From positions 3,840,218-3,904,217 of the forward strand of contig CP137673.1 in assembly GCA_037976565.1 (NCBI GenBank): a stretch of 64,000 nt of DNA. The letters run 5' to 3'. A program made the position numbers and the translations under genes. This DNA is from Mesocentrotus franciscanus (lineage: Eukaryota; Echinodermata; Echinoidea; Camarodonta; Strongylocentrotidae). The notes beneath the pieces were generated by a model. That model did not search any database, had not been told where the DNA came from, and was given only the letters and a program-made list of their open reading frames with translations. The stretch's first letter is position 1. The number at the start of each line of letters is the position of its first letter. Below, in pieces: positions 23,869 to 36,800 of the stretch.

Positions 23869-24048
23869 TATTATACAAATGATGCATGCGCATGAGTTCA
23901 TTATACGATCTATCCGCACTCGAGTTGAGGCTGTGTGTATCTATCGTACGAAGCTGTTAGACTTAGTGCGATAGATACACACAGCCTCAACGAGGGTGGA
24001 TAGATCGTATAATGAACGAATGAAAACATGCATCATTTGTTTTATACT
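23869..24048. mobile_element. Hairpin element with ~80-bp arms
   Basis: The left arm, with ACAAATGATGCATG and TTCATTATACGATCTATCC, is repeated inverted on the right (GGATAGATCGTATAATGAA, CATGCATCATTTGT). The two arms' CTGTGTGTATCTATCG segments face each other around a short spacer. Confidence 0.8.
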
Positions 24049-24109
24049 ACGAAACTCCTCGATCCTTGTTATTTGATGTAAAAAGAATTTATTGAAGATA
24101 ATTCGTCTC

Positions 24110-24300
24110 CTGGGTGGCAGAAGGGCGTTAGCTGGAATTTCAGGTAAAAAATGAAGCGCTTAGCATTTCTATTAGTCTTTTAAGTTTTAATCAAATTTTC
24201 GAGACGGAAAGCAATTTAAATATAAAACAAAGCTTTAAATGCGAGTAATTCGAAAAGTAGTTTTCGAGTCGCTAACGCCATTCTGCCAGCCGGGCGACGG
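24110..24300. repeat. Second inverted-repeat unit adjoining the hairpin
   Basis: GGTGGCAGAAGGGCGTTAGC on the left and GCTAACGCCATTCTGCCAGCC on the right are imperfect inverted arms. It may be part of the same compound element as 23869-24048. Confidence 0.5.
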
Positions 24301-25183
24301 TTTGTTTTGTGACAGTATGGCTGACAAATAAATCTCAAGTTTAATAGGCTTAATTTACTGCGCACACAGAGATAAGCGCACTTACCTCTATACGCATTTA
24401 CGCATAGTGCTGCGCAAGAATAGGCCCACACACAGTATAAGCGCTCTAACCTCTACGCGCACTACTGCGCATCATGTAAAAAAATCTTTGGATAGTACTG
24501 GAAACTAATATTGCACGCTTTTTCATGAAAAACGTGGGATAGTCTCAGTAAATGAATCAAGCATGACCAATCATTTGATTAGGATCTAGGAGTGAGTTGT
24601 ATAAACTGAAATATGTGTGAGATGTGTATGGTAATGTATGGGCTACAATAGCTTGGATTTGCCTATTTATATCTTGATGATGTTCCTTCCATGTACATAT
24701 ACATATTTCATTTTGTTGAGATGAAGAGGAGCATTGACAAATTCAATCATGTGATAAAATTTTATTAAGTTCTCTACAATTAACACATGGTCTTTAAATT
24801 TTACATATACGTGTAATATACAACAGAGTACTTCATATAACATTTTCTCTTAATATTATACTATCTCTCACTGGACCTTTGTTAGGTAGCTTGGCCAAAT
24901 GTAGTGGCACGAAAATACCTGAAACACAAAATGCTTGATTGTTGAAAACCATAACTTTATCACACAGAGGTAGAACCACTTTGTTCAGATATATGGAGCT
25001 GGTAAATGCATATACCATCTCTATGAGGCTTAATGGTAGCCAAACTTTCGTTCAGATACGGTATATAAAAACTGAACTTTTCATTAATAAATATCACAAA
25101 CTATTACATCTTTTGCGCTCTGGACTTGTCTTTTTGTGCAACTACATTTTGCCAAGCTCTCTTACTTACAATTCTTAAAAACA

Positions 25184-25336
25184 CCAGTGCCCCATTTCAC
25201 AAAATTTGTCATCAGTGACAAATGACAGTTTTTGTTATCAGCTAGTGAAATCCTTGCTTCTGATTGGTTATCAGCAGATTTGTCACTGATTTTTGTCATT
25301 TGTAACTGAAAAAAGGCTTGTGAAGCGGGTCCCAGG
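25184..25336. mobile_element. Fold-back MITE (GTGCCCCATTTCACAAAA)
   Basis: The left end is similar in style to the CCCGTTGCATAAAAC family and the right end is CTTGTGAAGCGGGTCCCAGG. Inner GTCATCAGTGACAAATGACA is matched by GTCACTGATTTTTGTCATTTG. Confidence 0.6.
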
Positions 25337-25614
25337 ACACAATGCCCACAGATGCTCAACAAAAGATACAAAACATGCCTTTTTTCTCTAGTAAGGGACC
25401 TTTTTTGGTGCTGAGTTAGTATGAACTAATTGCTTCTGTGCAAATGAGCAATTATTAAATCTTTATAAAAGACAGAACTCTGCCTTGCATTGGTTCTGAC
25501 TCCACGACCAAGGGAATAGAAATTCACCTACTGTACATACGTACTGTCATGGGAGAGATACTTTTCCAGCATTCTCTTGAATTTTACACTAATGAATATA
25601 AATGCGAGTTGGAT

Positions 25615-25905
25615 AATGATAATAATAATAATAATAGTGGGTTCTTGTATAGCGCTCATGTCTGTCAGATTTGACACTCTTGGCGCTCCGCAATTATTAC
25701 CCTGGCTTTAGCAAGGCTGCCAGTACGGCGCTCTAGCATTTCAAGGAATTAATTCCTGCCAGGTACCCATTTACATCACCTGGGTTGAGTGTGGCAAATG
25801 TAGATCAATGTCTTGCCAAAGGACATTAGTGCCGCAGTGGGACTCGAACCGCGGACCTTGTGATCGACAGTCCGGCGACGTAACCACTCGACCACGACAC
25901 CTCTA
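25615..25905 (-). mobile_element. tRNA-derived SINE, near full length
   Basis: On the complement: a tRNA-like head (25900-25831) with an A box TGGTCGAGTGGTTA and a B box GGTTCGAGTCC, a body with GTCCTTTGGCAAGACATTGATC and GGTACCTGGCAGG, and an (ATT)n tail. The head is not an active tRNA gene, because it runs straight into the SINE body. Other copies in the window are headless. Confidence 0.75.
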
Positions 25906-26929
25906 CTAGGAAAGCACATTAATAACACAGGGTGACATCTTTCAGCCAATAGCCTTGAACTTCCAGATTTCATTTTAACCCTTTGAGAGCGAGCCCGCGC
26001 ACGGCGATTGTTTCCCCTGTGACGAAGCGATTTCGGTTACATCGCCAGTAATGGAAAATTTGGCGGTGCTTTCTACTTTTATTGCTCCTTGCGCCTCATT
26101 CAGTCATTTTCGTGCTTTTTAGTAAATGTAAAAATTAAAGATCAGACTTTTTTCTTTCTAAAAATATAAGTTTTGTTCATCAATACGAAAAATAAGGTCT
26201 GTTATTTTTGAGGAAATTGCCGTCTTATTTTGCTGAAGCTTCACGTCTTTCCTTTTCAATACACTCACAATACAAATTGCGTAAGCACCGCCGCACGCGC
26301 AGATCGGTCGATACCTCCATTCATTTCACCATTGTCAATGATTGTCGTCTGCTAAAGCTCGGCCGATTATCAACCGAGCCATAAATAATAGGCCTTCGTT
26401 TTACATGGGTTTTCGACACATTTTGTAACTATATTCTGACCAACATTATGCCATGATCTACACTAAATGCCCTTTCTTTTAAATGTGCAAATCAAATATT
26501 TGGGAAATGAATTTTTGAGATGAACATTGTTTTACTCTCGAAAAAAAAAATATTTACTTTGAATGCTTTCGACTTCGTTTCTCATAATTTGAAATATTCA
26601 TTTTGTTTTAGTTTTTGCCTCCCGCTTAATTTTGTTTATTTTTTCTCTATCTATACATCTCTTAGAACCCTATTTGGATATGAGGTTGCTGTATCAATAA
26701 AATATTTATTGAATTTTTGTACGCATATTTGATTTGTTTTGTTTGTAATGGAAAGATCTAAATGAATGACAGAGATTAGAACAAAATCATAATTCATCAC
26801 AATCATCTCTCTCTCTTTCTATCTATTTATCTATCTATCTCTGTCTGTCTCTGTCTGTCTGTCTGTCTCTCTCTCTCTGTCTCCCTCCTCCCCCTCCCTC
26901 TCTGTGTTCTCGTTCAACCTATCATATCA

Positions 26930-29405
26930 ATACAACTTTGTTAACTCGTTCCTTCCGTTGGAGTTTACAACCATGACAACGAACTTTACCCTTGGCCACG
27001 TTCATTGTTCCTCTTACGTAACTTCCGTTCCGTTCTTCTATTGTTGGAGTTTACAACCATGACAACGAACTTTATCCTTGGCCACGTTCATTGTTCCTCA
27101 AACGTAACTTAGCTGTAGGGGACCTAAGCAAAACTCTTTTCGTATATTCTATATAGGTCTAAAATACTTTTTTTGGTTGTATATACTTTGTCAATAATTA
27201 CAAACTATAATTGTCAAAATTTGCCAATACTTACAAACTATTACGTTTCCCTATCATCTTCCGCTCTAGAATCCTATCTTTTTTTGGTATAATTTGTTGT
27301 GTTCTTTTCATACTTATTTTTTCTTGTCTCCCTCTTCAAGATTTCTTCGGTTTTGGTAGGGTATTTATGCTATTTATTTTTATAAATAAAAGAGAAAGTT
27401 TTATTCTTTCTCTTATAATGTTGTCCACCTTCTTCTAAATAACCCTTTTGTGATAAAGTATAATGTCCGATGTACATTATTTCTGTCAATAACATAAATG
27501 AACGTATCATTTTATTTTGACGCAACAAAGATTTACATTCAAAACACAACCTTTACCTTCTATAATTTTTGTACAGTAGTATTCTTCTCATTTCGACATT
27601 ATCAGTCGCTCGTTCTCTATTTTCGTTCCCTATAATAAATATAAGGTATAATTTTGTGTACATTATCAGGGATATGTTATAATAATTTGTCTCCAGGTAG
27701 GAATGATGCCGGCATACTAGCAAATGTCGGAATAGAAAACAACATGAAAGATAAAGATGGAAAACGACATTGACAGAAATACAGAGAGAAAGACAGACAT
27801 ACATGCAGACAGTGGGAGAGAGAGAAAGAGAGAGAGGGGGGGAGGGATAGAAAGTTGGACGTAGTCTGTACTGTATTTATTATTATGATATTTGTCTCTC
27901 CGAATATCCGCTCACCCCCAGCTCTGATTTTTACTTTTTATAATTATTGTACAGTAATATTCTTCTCATATCAAAATCATCAGGCGCTCGTTCTGTGTTT
28001 TCCTTCTCCATATTGAGGTTATGGTATAATAATTTGTCTCAAGATCGAAAGGAATACTTTTGGACGGAAAACAGTACCAAAGATAAAGAAGGAAAATGGC
28101 GCTGAGAAAGCGAGCAAGAGATATATAGAGAAAGACATACAGAGAGAGAAACAATCATTTCTCATGTCATCTCTTCGTCTGTGACATATTACTAAGTCAC
28201 ATTTTTATTATTCCTTTATCTTTCCATGATTGTTATATATTTGAACGAATATTTCAGATAGGGTCAAATCTGGTTCTACGTTATAATTATGATCATCTAA
28301 TTTTATTTAGGAGTAAGTCGAAACGCGATCTCATAAAAAAAACGCGGAACAGAAAAGATGAAGTAAGAAAATGACATTGAGAAAACGAGAGAGAGAAAGT
28401 TGGACGTATTGTTATTTATTATTATGATATTTGTCTCTCCGATCAACACCAACTGCCCCCGCTGTGGATTCCTCTTCAGTATTTTTTAAAATCATGATTT
28501 ACACTCAACAATTTTACTTTTTATAATTATTGTACAGTAATATTCTTTTTATTTCGATATCATCAGGCGCTCGTACCGTGCTTTCCTTCTTCATATCGAG
28601 GTTATGGTATAATAGTTTATCTCAAGATCGAAAGGAATACTTTCGGAATAAAAGCAAATAGCGGAACTGAAAACAGTACCAGAGATGAAGATGGCAAATG
28701 GAGCTGAAAAGCGAGCGAGAGAGAGAGAGAAATACAGAGAGAGAGAGAAAAAAAAAGAGAAAATGAGCAAGGAAAAAAATCTTTTATTTCGATATCATCA
28801 GGCGCTCGTACCGTGCTTTCCTTCTTCATATCGAGGTTATGGTATAATAGTTTATCTCAAGATCGAAAGGAATACTTTCGGAATAAAAGCAAATAGCGGA
28901 ACGGAAAACAGTACCAGAGATGAAGATGGAAAATGGCGCTGAGAAAGCGAGCGAGAGAGAGAGAGAGAGAGAGACATACAGAGAGAGGAAAAGAGAGAGA
29001 AACAATAATTTCTCATAATCATCTGTTTGTTTGTGACATTTTGCATCATCACATCTTTTTGCTCATTCTTATATCTTGCATGATTGTTATATCTTTGAAT
29101 TATTATTTCAAATAGGGCAAAATCTGGTTTTACGTTATTTGTTTCATAACAATTATTTATTTGGGAGTACTTCGAACGTGATCCCGTAAACATTCTTTGG
29201 AAACAGTAACGATAACTGCAAAACAACAAGACCCCCAAAAAGGGTTATCTGAACCCGCTATACATGTACACTTGTACAGTATACAAGGATCATTGTGAAC
29301 AAATCTATACATACCCGCTCTTCTATTGTTGGAGTTTATTACCATGACAATGACCTTTACCCTCGGCCACGTCTATTGTTCCTCTTACGTAACTTAGCTG
29401 TATAG
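26930..29405. mobile_element. Composite repeat: ~80-bp direct repeats flanking internal tandem units
   Basis: Three copies of a segment with GTTGGAGTTTACAACCATGA ... TTGGCCACGTTCATTGTTCC lie at 26957-27024, 27037-27117 and 29321-29400. Between them, diverged units beginning TATAATTATTGTACAGTA lie near 27560, 27938 and 28516, with a truncated one at 28781; each carries a GA-rich stretch. No coding domain was seen. A non-autonomous transposon or satellite is likely. Confidence 0.5.
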
Positions 29406-30231
29406 CTGGGCCAGATTTCCAAATGATCTGCGCATGCGCTATGTTCCTGCTCGTCGAAGCAATAATCCTGGCAAGAATATAGAACGGACGCGCGACGCGT
29501 CCGCCTCCAGCTGTACGGGTATTTCGAGGGCCTTTTTCGATCCGAACACTAACTTAGGGTAAAGTTGAAATGATATCACTTTTTCTCGATTTTTTCCACG
29601 TAACTTTATTATTTTTTTATAGATGAGATAAATGAATATATCTAAATACTACTTCAAAGAACTTTAGCACATAATAGCTAATAATAAGCTGGAAAACTTT
29701 GTCAACATATTAGGGATATATCTCGGCTTCTGTAGAAGCCCGTCGTCACAGACTTAACAACTCGCTCGGCTTCTGTAGAAGCCCGTCGTCTCCAAAGCGT
29801 TAAAACCTTTATCAAATATGTTAGAGACAAAGTAAATGAATCAACCCAGTGGCATGATATCAAGTAAACAAATGACAGATAATGCAATGTATGTTGTTCA
29901 ACATAAACAAGAAATATTAGGAATCACAACTATGACACATCCTACTGGTATATTGAAAAGCATGGGAACCCTTGTTTTTTTACAAAGATTTGACTTTCAA
30001 ATGCTTTGTATTTCCAAAGGTTCATACATTTACTTTCAAATTAAAAAAATATAGTAGGAGGTTCATAATTCCAAAAATGAAATAGGGTATTCCTTTTTCA
30101 AAATTACATGTATAAACACTATTTCATGTTTAACCCTATTTCATTTCAGAATCCAAATCTTTGGAATAATAAACCTTCTGAGTAATGAACCTTCAGAATT
30201 ATGAAAATTTGCAATAATAAACCTATGGAAT

Positions 30232-30512
30232 GAATAATAATAATAATATTCCGGATTCATATAGCACTTAATACGAAATACCATCTCTAAGCGCTTTACA
30301 GATATTATTACCCCGATTATCGGATTCATTCATGCACCATCTCCAGTTCTCCACTCCCTGGGGAGTATTCTCACCATATGGTCACCATGAGGGCATATGG
30401 AAATTACTAACAAAAAGGATTTTGTTATCATGCCAGCTCCCCATTTCTCTCCTGGGTATGGAGTGTCAAATGTAGATGTAGATTAATGTCTTGCCAAAGG
30501 AACATTTGCAAT
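30232..30512 (-). mobile_element. SINE-family fragment downstream of F8A
   Basis: AATAATAATAATA tail, TTCATATAGCACTTAATACG, TAAGCGCTTTACAGATATTATTACCC and GTAGATTAATGTCTTGCCAAAGGA. The end of the element lies about 210 bases from the F8A stop. Confidence 0.6.
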
Positions 30513-30722
30513 AATGAACTTCCAGAGTGAAGTGCCTTCAGAATTACAAACCATAGAAGAATAACATGTTACCAAAAGAATACATGTATTGGTAACAGTA
30601 TCATACATACTAGATACATTTATGGATGATCGTTCAAATCCAAATATCAGTCCATGGATATTGCACTGTTCAATCTGGAATATGACCAAGTTTTGTTTCC
30701 TGTGCTATACGTGACTCCTTGT

Positions 30723-30810
30723 TCATATTGCACTTGCTTCTTGAGGGGGTAGCGCTATCTGCTCCAAGACTAGGTGGAGAATGTGATTCTGTTCCGCTGA
30801 TAAGTGACAC
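30723..30810 (-). CDS. F8A1: F8A exon 12 and stop codon
   Basis: An acceptor ending CTATCACAG follows a GA/CT-rich tract. CHLSAEQNHILHLVLEQIA corresponds to the LLTAEQNHLLHLVLQET terminus of HAP40; nine further residues (LPPQEASAI) precede TGA. Confidence 0.9.
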
Positions 30811-33800
30811 CTGTGATAGAGAGAGAGAAGGGGAGAGAGAGAGAGCGGGGGAGGGAGGAAAGACAGAGAGACAGAAAAATAGGAGAGAGAGAGAGAGAGA
30901 GAGGATGGGGTGGGGGAGGGGAGTGATTCAAATAAAACTTAAATTTAGTAAAAGTCCCAATAAATCAAGAGTGTTTACTTGCAACTTCACCATAAAAGGT
31001 ATAACACTTGATTAATGCTCAATTCATTTTTGTTCAATGCCCTTAAATTAAACTGATATATGATTCATACACAATCTTTGAAAGGGGGTCACAACGTTCA
31101 TGACCTTTCATTGAACTGATTGACCAGTAGAGGCATTTAGATCACCTGATATAAAGTTGTAGATTTCAGAATATACATGCATGGTATTTCCCGTCTTACA
31201 AGCAACACAATGCAATCAACACTCTGGGTATGCTGTCTGACATTCTCATCTATTCATAGATTGTAAATGTACATTTCAGGCAGGATCTGAAATCAACATC
31301 AACAGGTGTAGCATTCCTACTTGTTTACAGAAATAAATTTCATCTTCTAGTTAAGTAGGTCAAAGTTCTTTTAAGTTCCTAATGTCATCTAAGGCTCAAG
31401 ATGTTTTAATATCAAAGCTTTAATAGTCCAAAGAAGTGAATGAGTGATACATGTTAATTCATTCTGTACTTATTAAATGGTTCATCATAAGCTAAAATAA
31501 AAAATAAAAAGGGATTTGGTATTTATTGCTTTTCTAATCTATCAAAACATATTCAGGATTAGTTTATGTATTATTTCCTTTTTTAATTATTAATCTGAAA
31601 AACACTTGGTCCTGACATTTCTTGAAACCATAACAAAAAAAACAAAAAAAAATTATGAATTCAGATGAGTTGTACATCAATTCTAAATGGAGAGATCTTA
31701 AACCCATTTTTTATTGGAATTGGAGAACACAATCACATGGTTTGCGATCACAAATGGATTTGGTATGAAAATATGTTTACATAATATTGTAAACCACCTA
31801 TAAACCACACTTCGCATTTTCTGCATCTAACAGCATAAATATATTTAAAGAGAGTATTCTTTCATGCAGCTATATTTTTTCACCCCATAGCCATTTATAC
31901 ACACACACAAAACAATTTCATCTTTGTGTGGTGAGTGTTCATGAGGCATTTTACCGCATCTTATTCGAATGGGCCTTTATACTAAATGTAGAAAACTATT
32001 AAGGAAACAGGATTCTATAAACGTAGGATCTTTAGAATAGTAAGCAATGTAATTGAGAGGTATAGCTCACCATAAATCAGCCTGTAGTTTCTTCAATGAT
32101 TCACTGTCTCTAGACTGGCAAGCCATCTAACAAAGAAAAAAGAAAACAAAAAAGCATAGAAAGTACAGAGATGTATACAGTATTATAAATGTCGTCATCA
32201 CTACTGTATCTTACTGCAATCAAATTATGCAATTTTATATTCACCAAAATGTAATTTTTGGTGCACTTTTAAGGTAACCTTTGATTTTGGTGTACAATAA
32301 CTCCTCTTCTAATAATTTGTACGAGTATGTATCATGTTTTCCTATGATCTCTAATATTTGCCATTATATATATCTCTGAGTCTCTCGATTAATGTTATTT
32401 CATCTCTATCTAGCACTACAACTTATCAGACAACATTTTTATCCTACACGTTATTATAAATGTGCAGTTCATGTAACTTGTATTTTGAATGTGATTTCGC
32501 CTGGTATAATTAAGTACAGTACATGTACATACAGTGTACATTTATATGCAATTCAGCTTTATAGCCTGCACAACATATCTCATAAACTATATCTCTAATT
32601 GAATTGAATTGGGAAAAAAGAAACTCTTTATAGATGTCAGAAAATATATTCTTACCACAACTGATTGGAGCAAGAGAAAAACTTCTTCGGTGATGCATTC
32701 AGTAGCTGAAATGGAAAAGGAGTATTGCACTAATGACAATACATGTATTATTCAAAATGGGAAAGGGAGGGGTGCTTAAAAACTAGTCACAAAGTTGCCA
32801 ATTTGTGTTGGATCGAAGACAAATTTCAAAATTCATAATTTTCTTATACTGTTTTAGATTTTCACTGATCTGTGTCCTGTATTTCTATGTTTTTAATTAA
32901 GCTAGCTTGATACCAGAGTTGACTTCTATATCAGGATATCATCCGAGTTCTGGTCATGAGATTACACTGTGAAAAACTACCTGGAAGTGCATGTAATTGG
33001 GAAAACTTTATTAAGAATTTGTGTACCAGTATACTGCGAAGTTTGGAATCATCAAAACTGAAAGAAATTGACTCCATCTTGATAACATTTTAGATGCCCT
33101 GCACACAGGAATCTGACCACATGGGACTACACAGATGTAGTATGAAAGTTTTATCTAAACTTTATAGCTATTTATTTTTATGAGGGCAACCTTTTCATGG
33201 AATTTTTTTTCTTCTATTGCATTCTTCCAAACTGACATACAAATAATGATAATGCTCACAAATAATTTTTGATTTTTAAAAGAACTTGACCTTCTCTATA
33301 AACTTTCCCCGCTCTGTGTTTCTTATTTCTATGCTTTTAATTAAAGCCCCTCTGCACTAGTTTGGCCAGGAGGGATTAGAGGGATTAGCATGGTCACTGA
33401 CAAGTGGTTATCTCATCAACTCAGCTCTCAATTAACATAAGAAAAAGAGTATCATGGGGGACCAACAGGCACCACTTAGGCATTGTTTTCTATATAGAGG
33501 GAGCAAGTAGCTACAAGTAGTACAGTGGGGCTTTGAAGCTAATTTTATGCCAGAGTGAACTTTCCCTTTAAGAATAAATGTTTTTTTACCTGGGTTAGAT
33601 TCATCACTTTCCCAGGTATACTTTTCTAACGTCTGTGCATGCTCCGGTCGTATGCGCTGAGGTGTAGGCTGAAAGGGAGACATACATGAACAAGAAAAAG
33701 TGATGGTTTAATGGTTTGTTTTGTATATGACTACTAAAGAAAGCATGTGAATGCTTGTCAGTAAGCTGGGGGACCGACAGCTGCAACAGCTCGTTTGCCT

Positions 33801-36800
33801 TCTTCGCCTCTCTGCATGGTCACTCATTTGCCACTCATGCATTTTTACACAAAACAATAGACACCAATAGAGGGAAGGATTGCTTTGTGCAACGAAATGG
33901 CTTTGCACAATTAGATAACCCATTTCTGGTCTTAATTAGCACAATGACAATCCTTTTGACACTGGTATACATGTAGAGTAAACTTGCACTGGAAACAGTG
34001 AAATAATGTTAAAGCCTTTGGTATATCTATCAGATGAAAAATACAATATGGCACAGTTAAGTCCTCTCCAAGGGACTTGCTAATGAGATTTAATGCCTTC
34101 CAAACGGCACTAACACATTGGAGCAGTCAACATTTGTATGTTATCATACATGAAAGGAAAATCAGTGATGTTTTTAATACCTGTAGTAGCATTAGAAGAA
34201 GTACTCTACTGATCTCACAGCTAGCTAGAATGTCTGAGAATGACCCGATGGGTAGATTATTGGATCCTATGATACCCCTATCTCGGACCAGGTATTCCAT
34301 CTCTGTCAAGACCGCTAATGCACCATCAAAATCACCTGTGGAACAATTATCGCAAATAAAACATTGTTATAAAAATATTTTCCTTAAAGTGGAAGTCCAC
34401 CCTGATATTTACTTGCTTTACTCAACACAGAAAAATAAAAAACATATATCAGTGAAATTTGCGATAAACTGAATAAACTGAACTAATTTTCTTTGCTAAT
34501 TGATACAAATTAATTATATGAATTAGTTATCAAATGATCTTGGAGATACATGTTCATGTGATCCAACTTAATGAATTAAGTATTAATGTCTCTTTTATGA
34601 CATAACTTTTTGCTAAGAAATATTACCATTTAATATCGTTTCAGTACTTCATAAATTATATAAAGGTACAATATTTCTCTTGAAATATACATTGCTTACC
34701 TATTTCAATCTTGCATGATGCAACTTTCCCTAATGAATGCAGACAATCCAATGGACACTAAAACAACATCAGACATGAAGCAGGGAACAAGAAAACAGTA
34801 TATAAATACAGAACTATACTGTATGTACTACACAAGGAGATATGATAGAAACATACAAACTGTTCCGTCTGTATGACCAAGAGATAGTGCCAGACTTAGG
34901 CCAGGTTCATGGGTCAACCAGAGGTCATATTAAAAAGCTGTATATTCCAAGATCTGTCAGTGATAAAATATAAGAACTCTTTTTACAAAAGAATGAGGAA
35001 ACCCTGGAATAGTTTAAATGAAGATCTAGTTTATGCACCCAGTGTCTACAGGTTTGAAAACGGTCTGGACAAGACTGCAAAAGTGAACCTATCAAGTACA
35101 AATTCAACGCCGACCTCCCCGGTCACGATCCTGCCAACTTAAAACGGTGACAGAATGTGTCCCATGTCATATATGACTTTCATCCCTTTCTTTCATCTGA
35201 AAATGAAAAATCTCTTGATATGACCATTAGACTAATGGTTCTTTTCGCATCTACCAATATTCAATGGTCATGTCAAGAAAATTTTTATTTTTTGATGAAA
35301 TAAAGGGATAAAAGTCACGCATTGCACAGAATTGCCCCAAAATGAAATCTGATATTCTTAGTTAGCAAGAGGCTTATTATAAATGATACCTGGTATTGTA
35401 GTTCCGCTGCCTTCTGAAAATGCCCCATTGCCTCTGCAGGTTTCTTTAATCTCTAAAAAACAAACACACAATAATCACTAGAGTAGAAGGAGTTGAATTT
35501 CAGTACTGGTTACAGAATTATATATTGTGTTGTGCTGCAAGTAGTGGGAGAAAACTACAAGTCACAAACCTGTGCAGTTAAACATTCTTATTAGGCACTA
35601 TTAAACATTGAAACTGACATAAAATATAATCAAATTAGTTGAATTTAAATTATAGAATAAAATTAAGATCTAAAATTAGTCCAAAATCTTCTACACTACA
35701 GGATGAGGTCCACTGTGCCAAACACACTGAAATATTCTCTAAAGAATTCACCTGTGAGGTAACTCAATTCACTGGCAAAAATCACTATAAAACAAGGGAT
35801 AAAAAAAGGAGGGAGAATTTTCTTAAGCTTTCCTTTAATCTTAAAATAGAATTTTAGCTTTCTTACCCTGAGACTGTTTCCAAGTTGGAGGCAGAGTGTT
35901 GCTGACAGGGCTGGCTGTTTATGCTCAATACTCACCTAAAATTTCAAGTGAAAAAACAATAAAATATGATGTAACTTGGCTGGTACCCGGTGCTTTATTT
36001 ATAATGGGCCTACAATGGCCACAATGACATTATGTGAAGGTATCCACTTATTAGTTCATTTATCAAAATTTTCTTCATGTTTACTAAAGGGTGAGTGAAG
36101 TCTTATGGTTTGTTCACACTAGATAATATTAATAACAATAATAAACCATTCTTGTATAGCACATACCGTAACACATTATGATATAATGTCCCTATGCGCT
36201 TCCAAAGAAATTTGGATATTATTATCTTAGCTTTAGCTCTGGCAGCCATAATCAACGCACAGTGCATTTCAAAGAAAAATCCTGCCAGGTACCCATTTAA
36301 CACATGGGTGGTGAGTGGCAAATGTGGATTAATGTCTCGCCAAAAGACAGGAGTGCCTTGGAAGAACATCCAAGAAAAAAGCCGAGAACTACAGCCCACT
36401 GGGACGGCAATATGAGTTGTGGGCCTTTTAACCCTAAGTTAGAGGATTCACTAAATTTATTTATTATTTTTATTATCTTAGCTTTAGCTCTGGCAGCCAT
36501 AATCAACGCACAGTGCATTTCAAAGAAAAAATCCTGCCAGGTACCCATTTAACACATGGGTGGTGAGTGGCAAATGTGGATTAATGTCTCGCCAAAGACA
36601 GGAGTGCCTTGGAAGAACATCCAAGAAAAAGCTGAGAACTACAGCCCACTGGGACGGCAATATGAGTTGTGGGCCTTTTAACCTAAGTTAGAGGATTCAC
36701 TAAATCCCCCTCCCCCTCCCGACCAACAACCTATGAGACTGACACTTTCTATCTTCCCTTATATATTTCTTTGTTTAGTCCGTCTAGTGGGGTGTCGATC

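Noticed and set aside
25831..25900. Functional tRNA gene on the minus strand
   Set aside because: A and B boxes are present, but the sequence continues without a terminator into a dispersed SINE body with an AT-rich tail, and the cloverleaf is imperfect.
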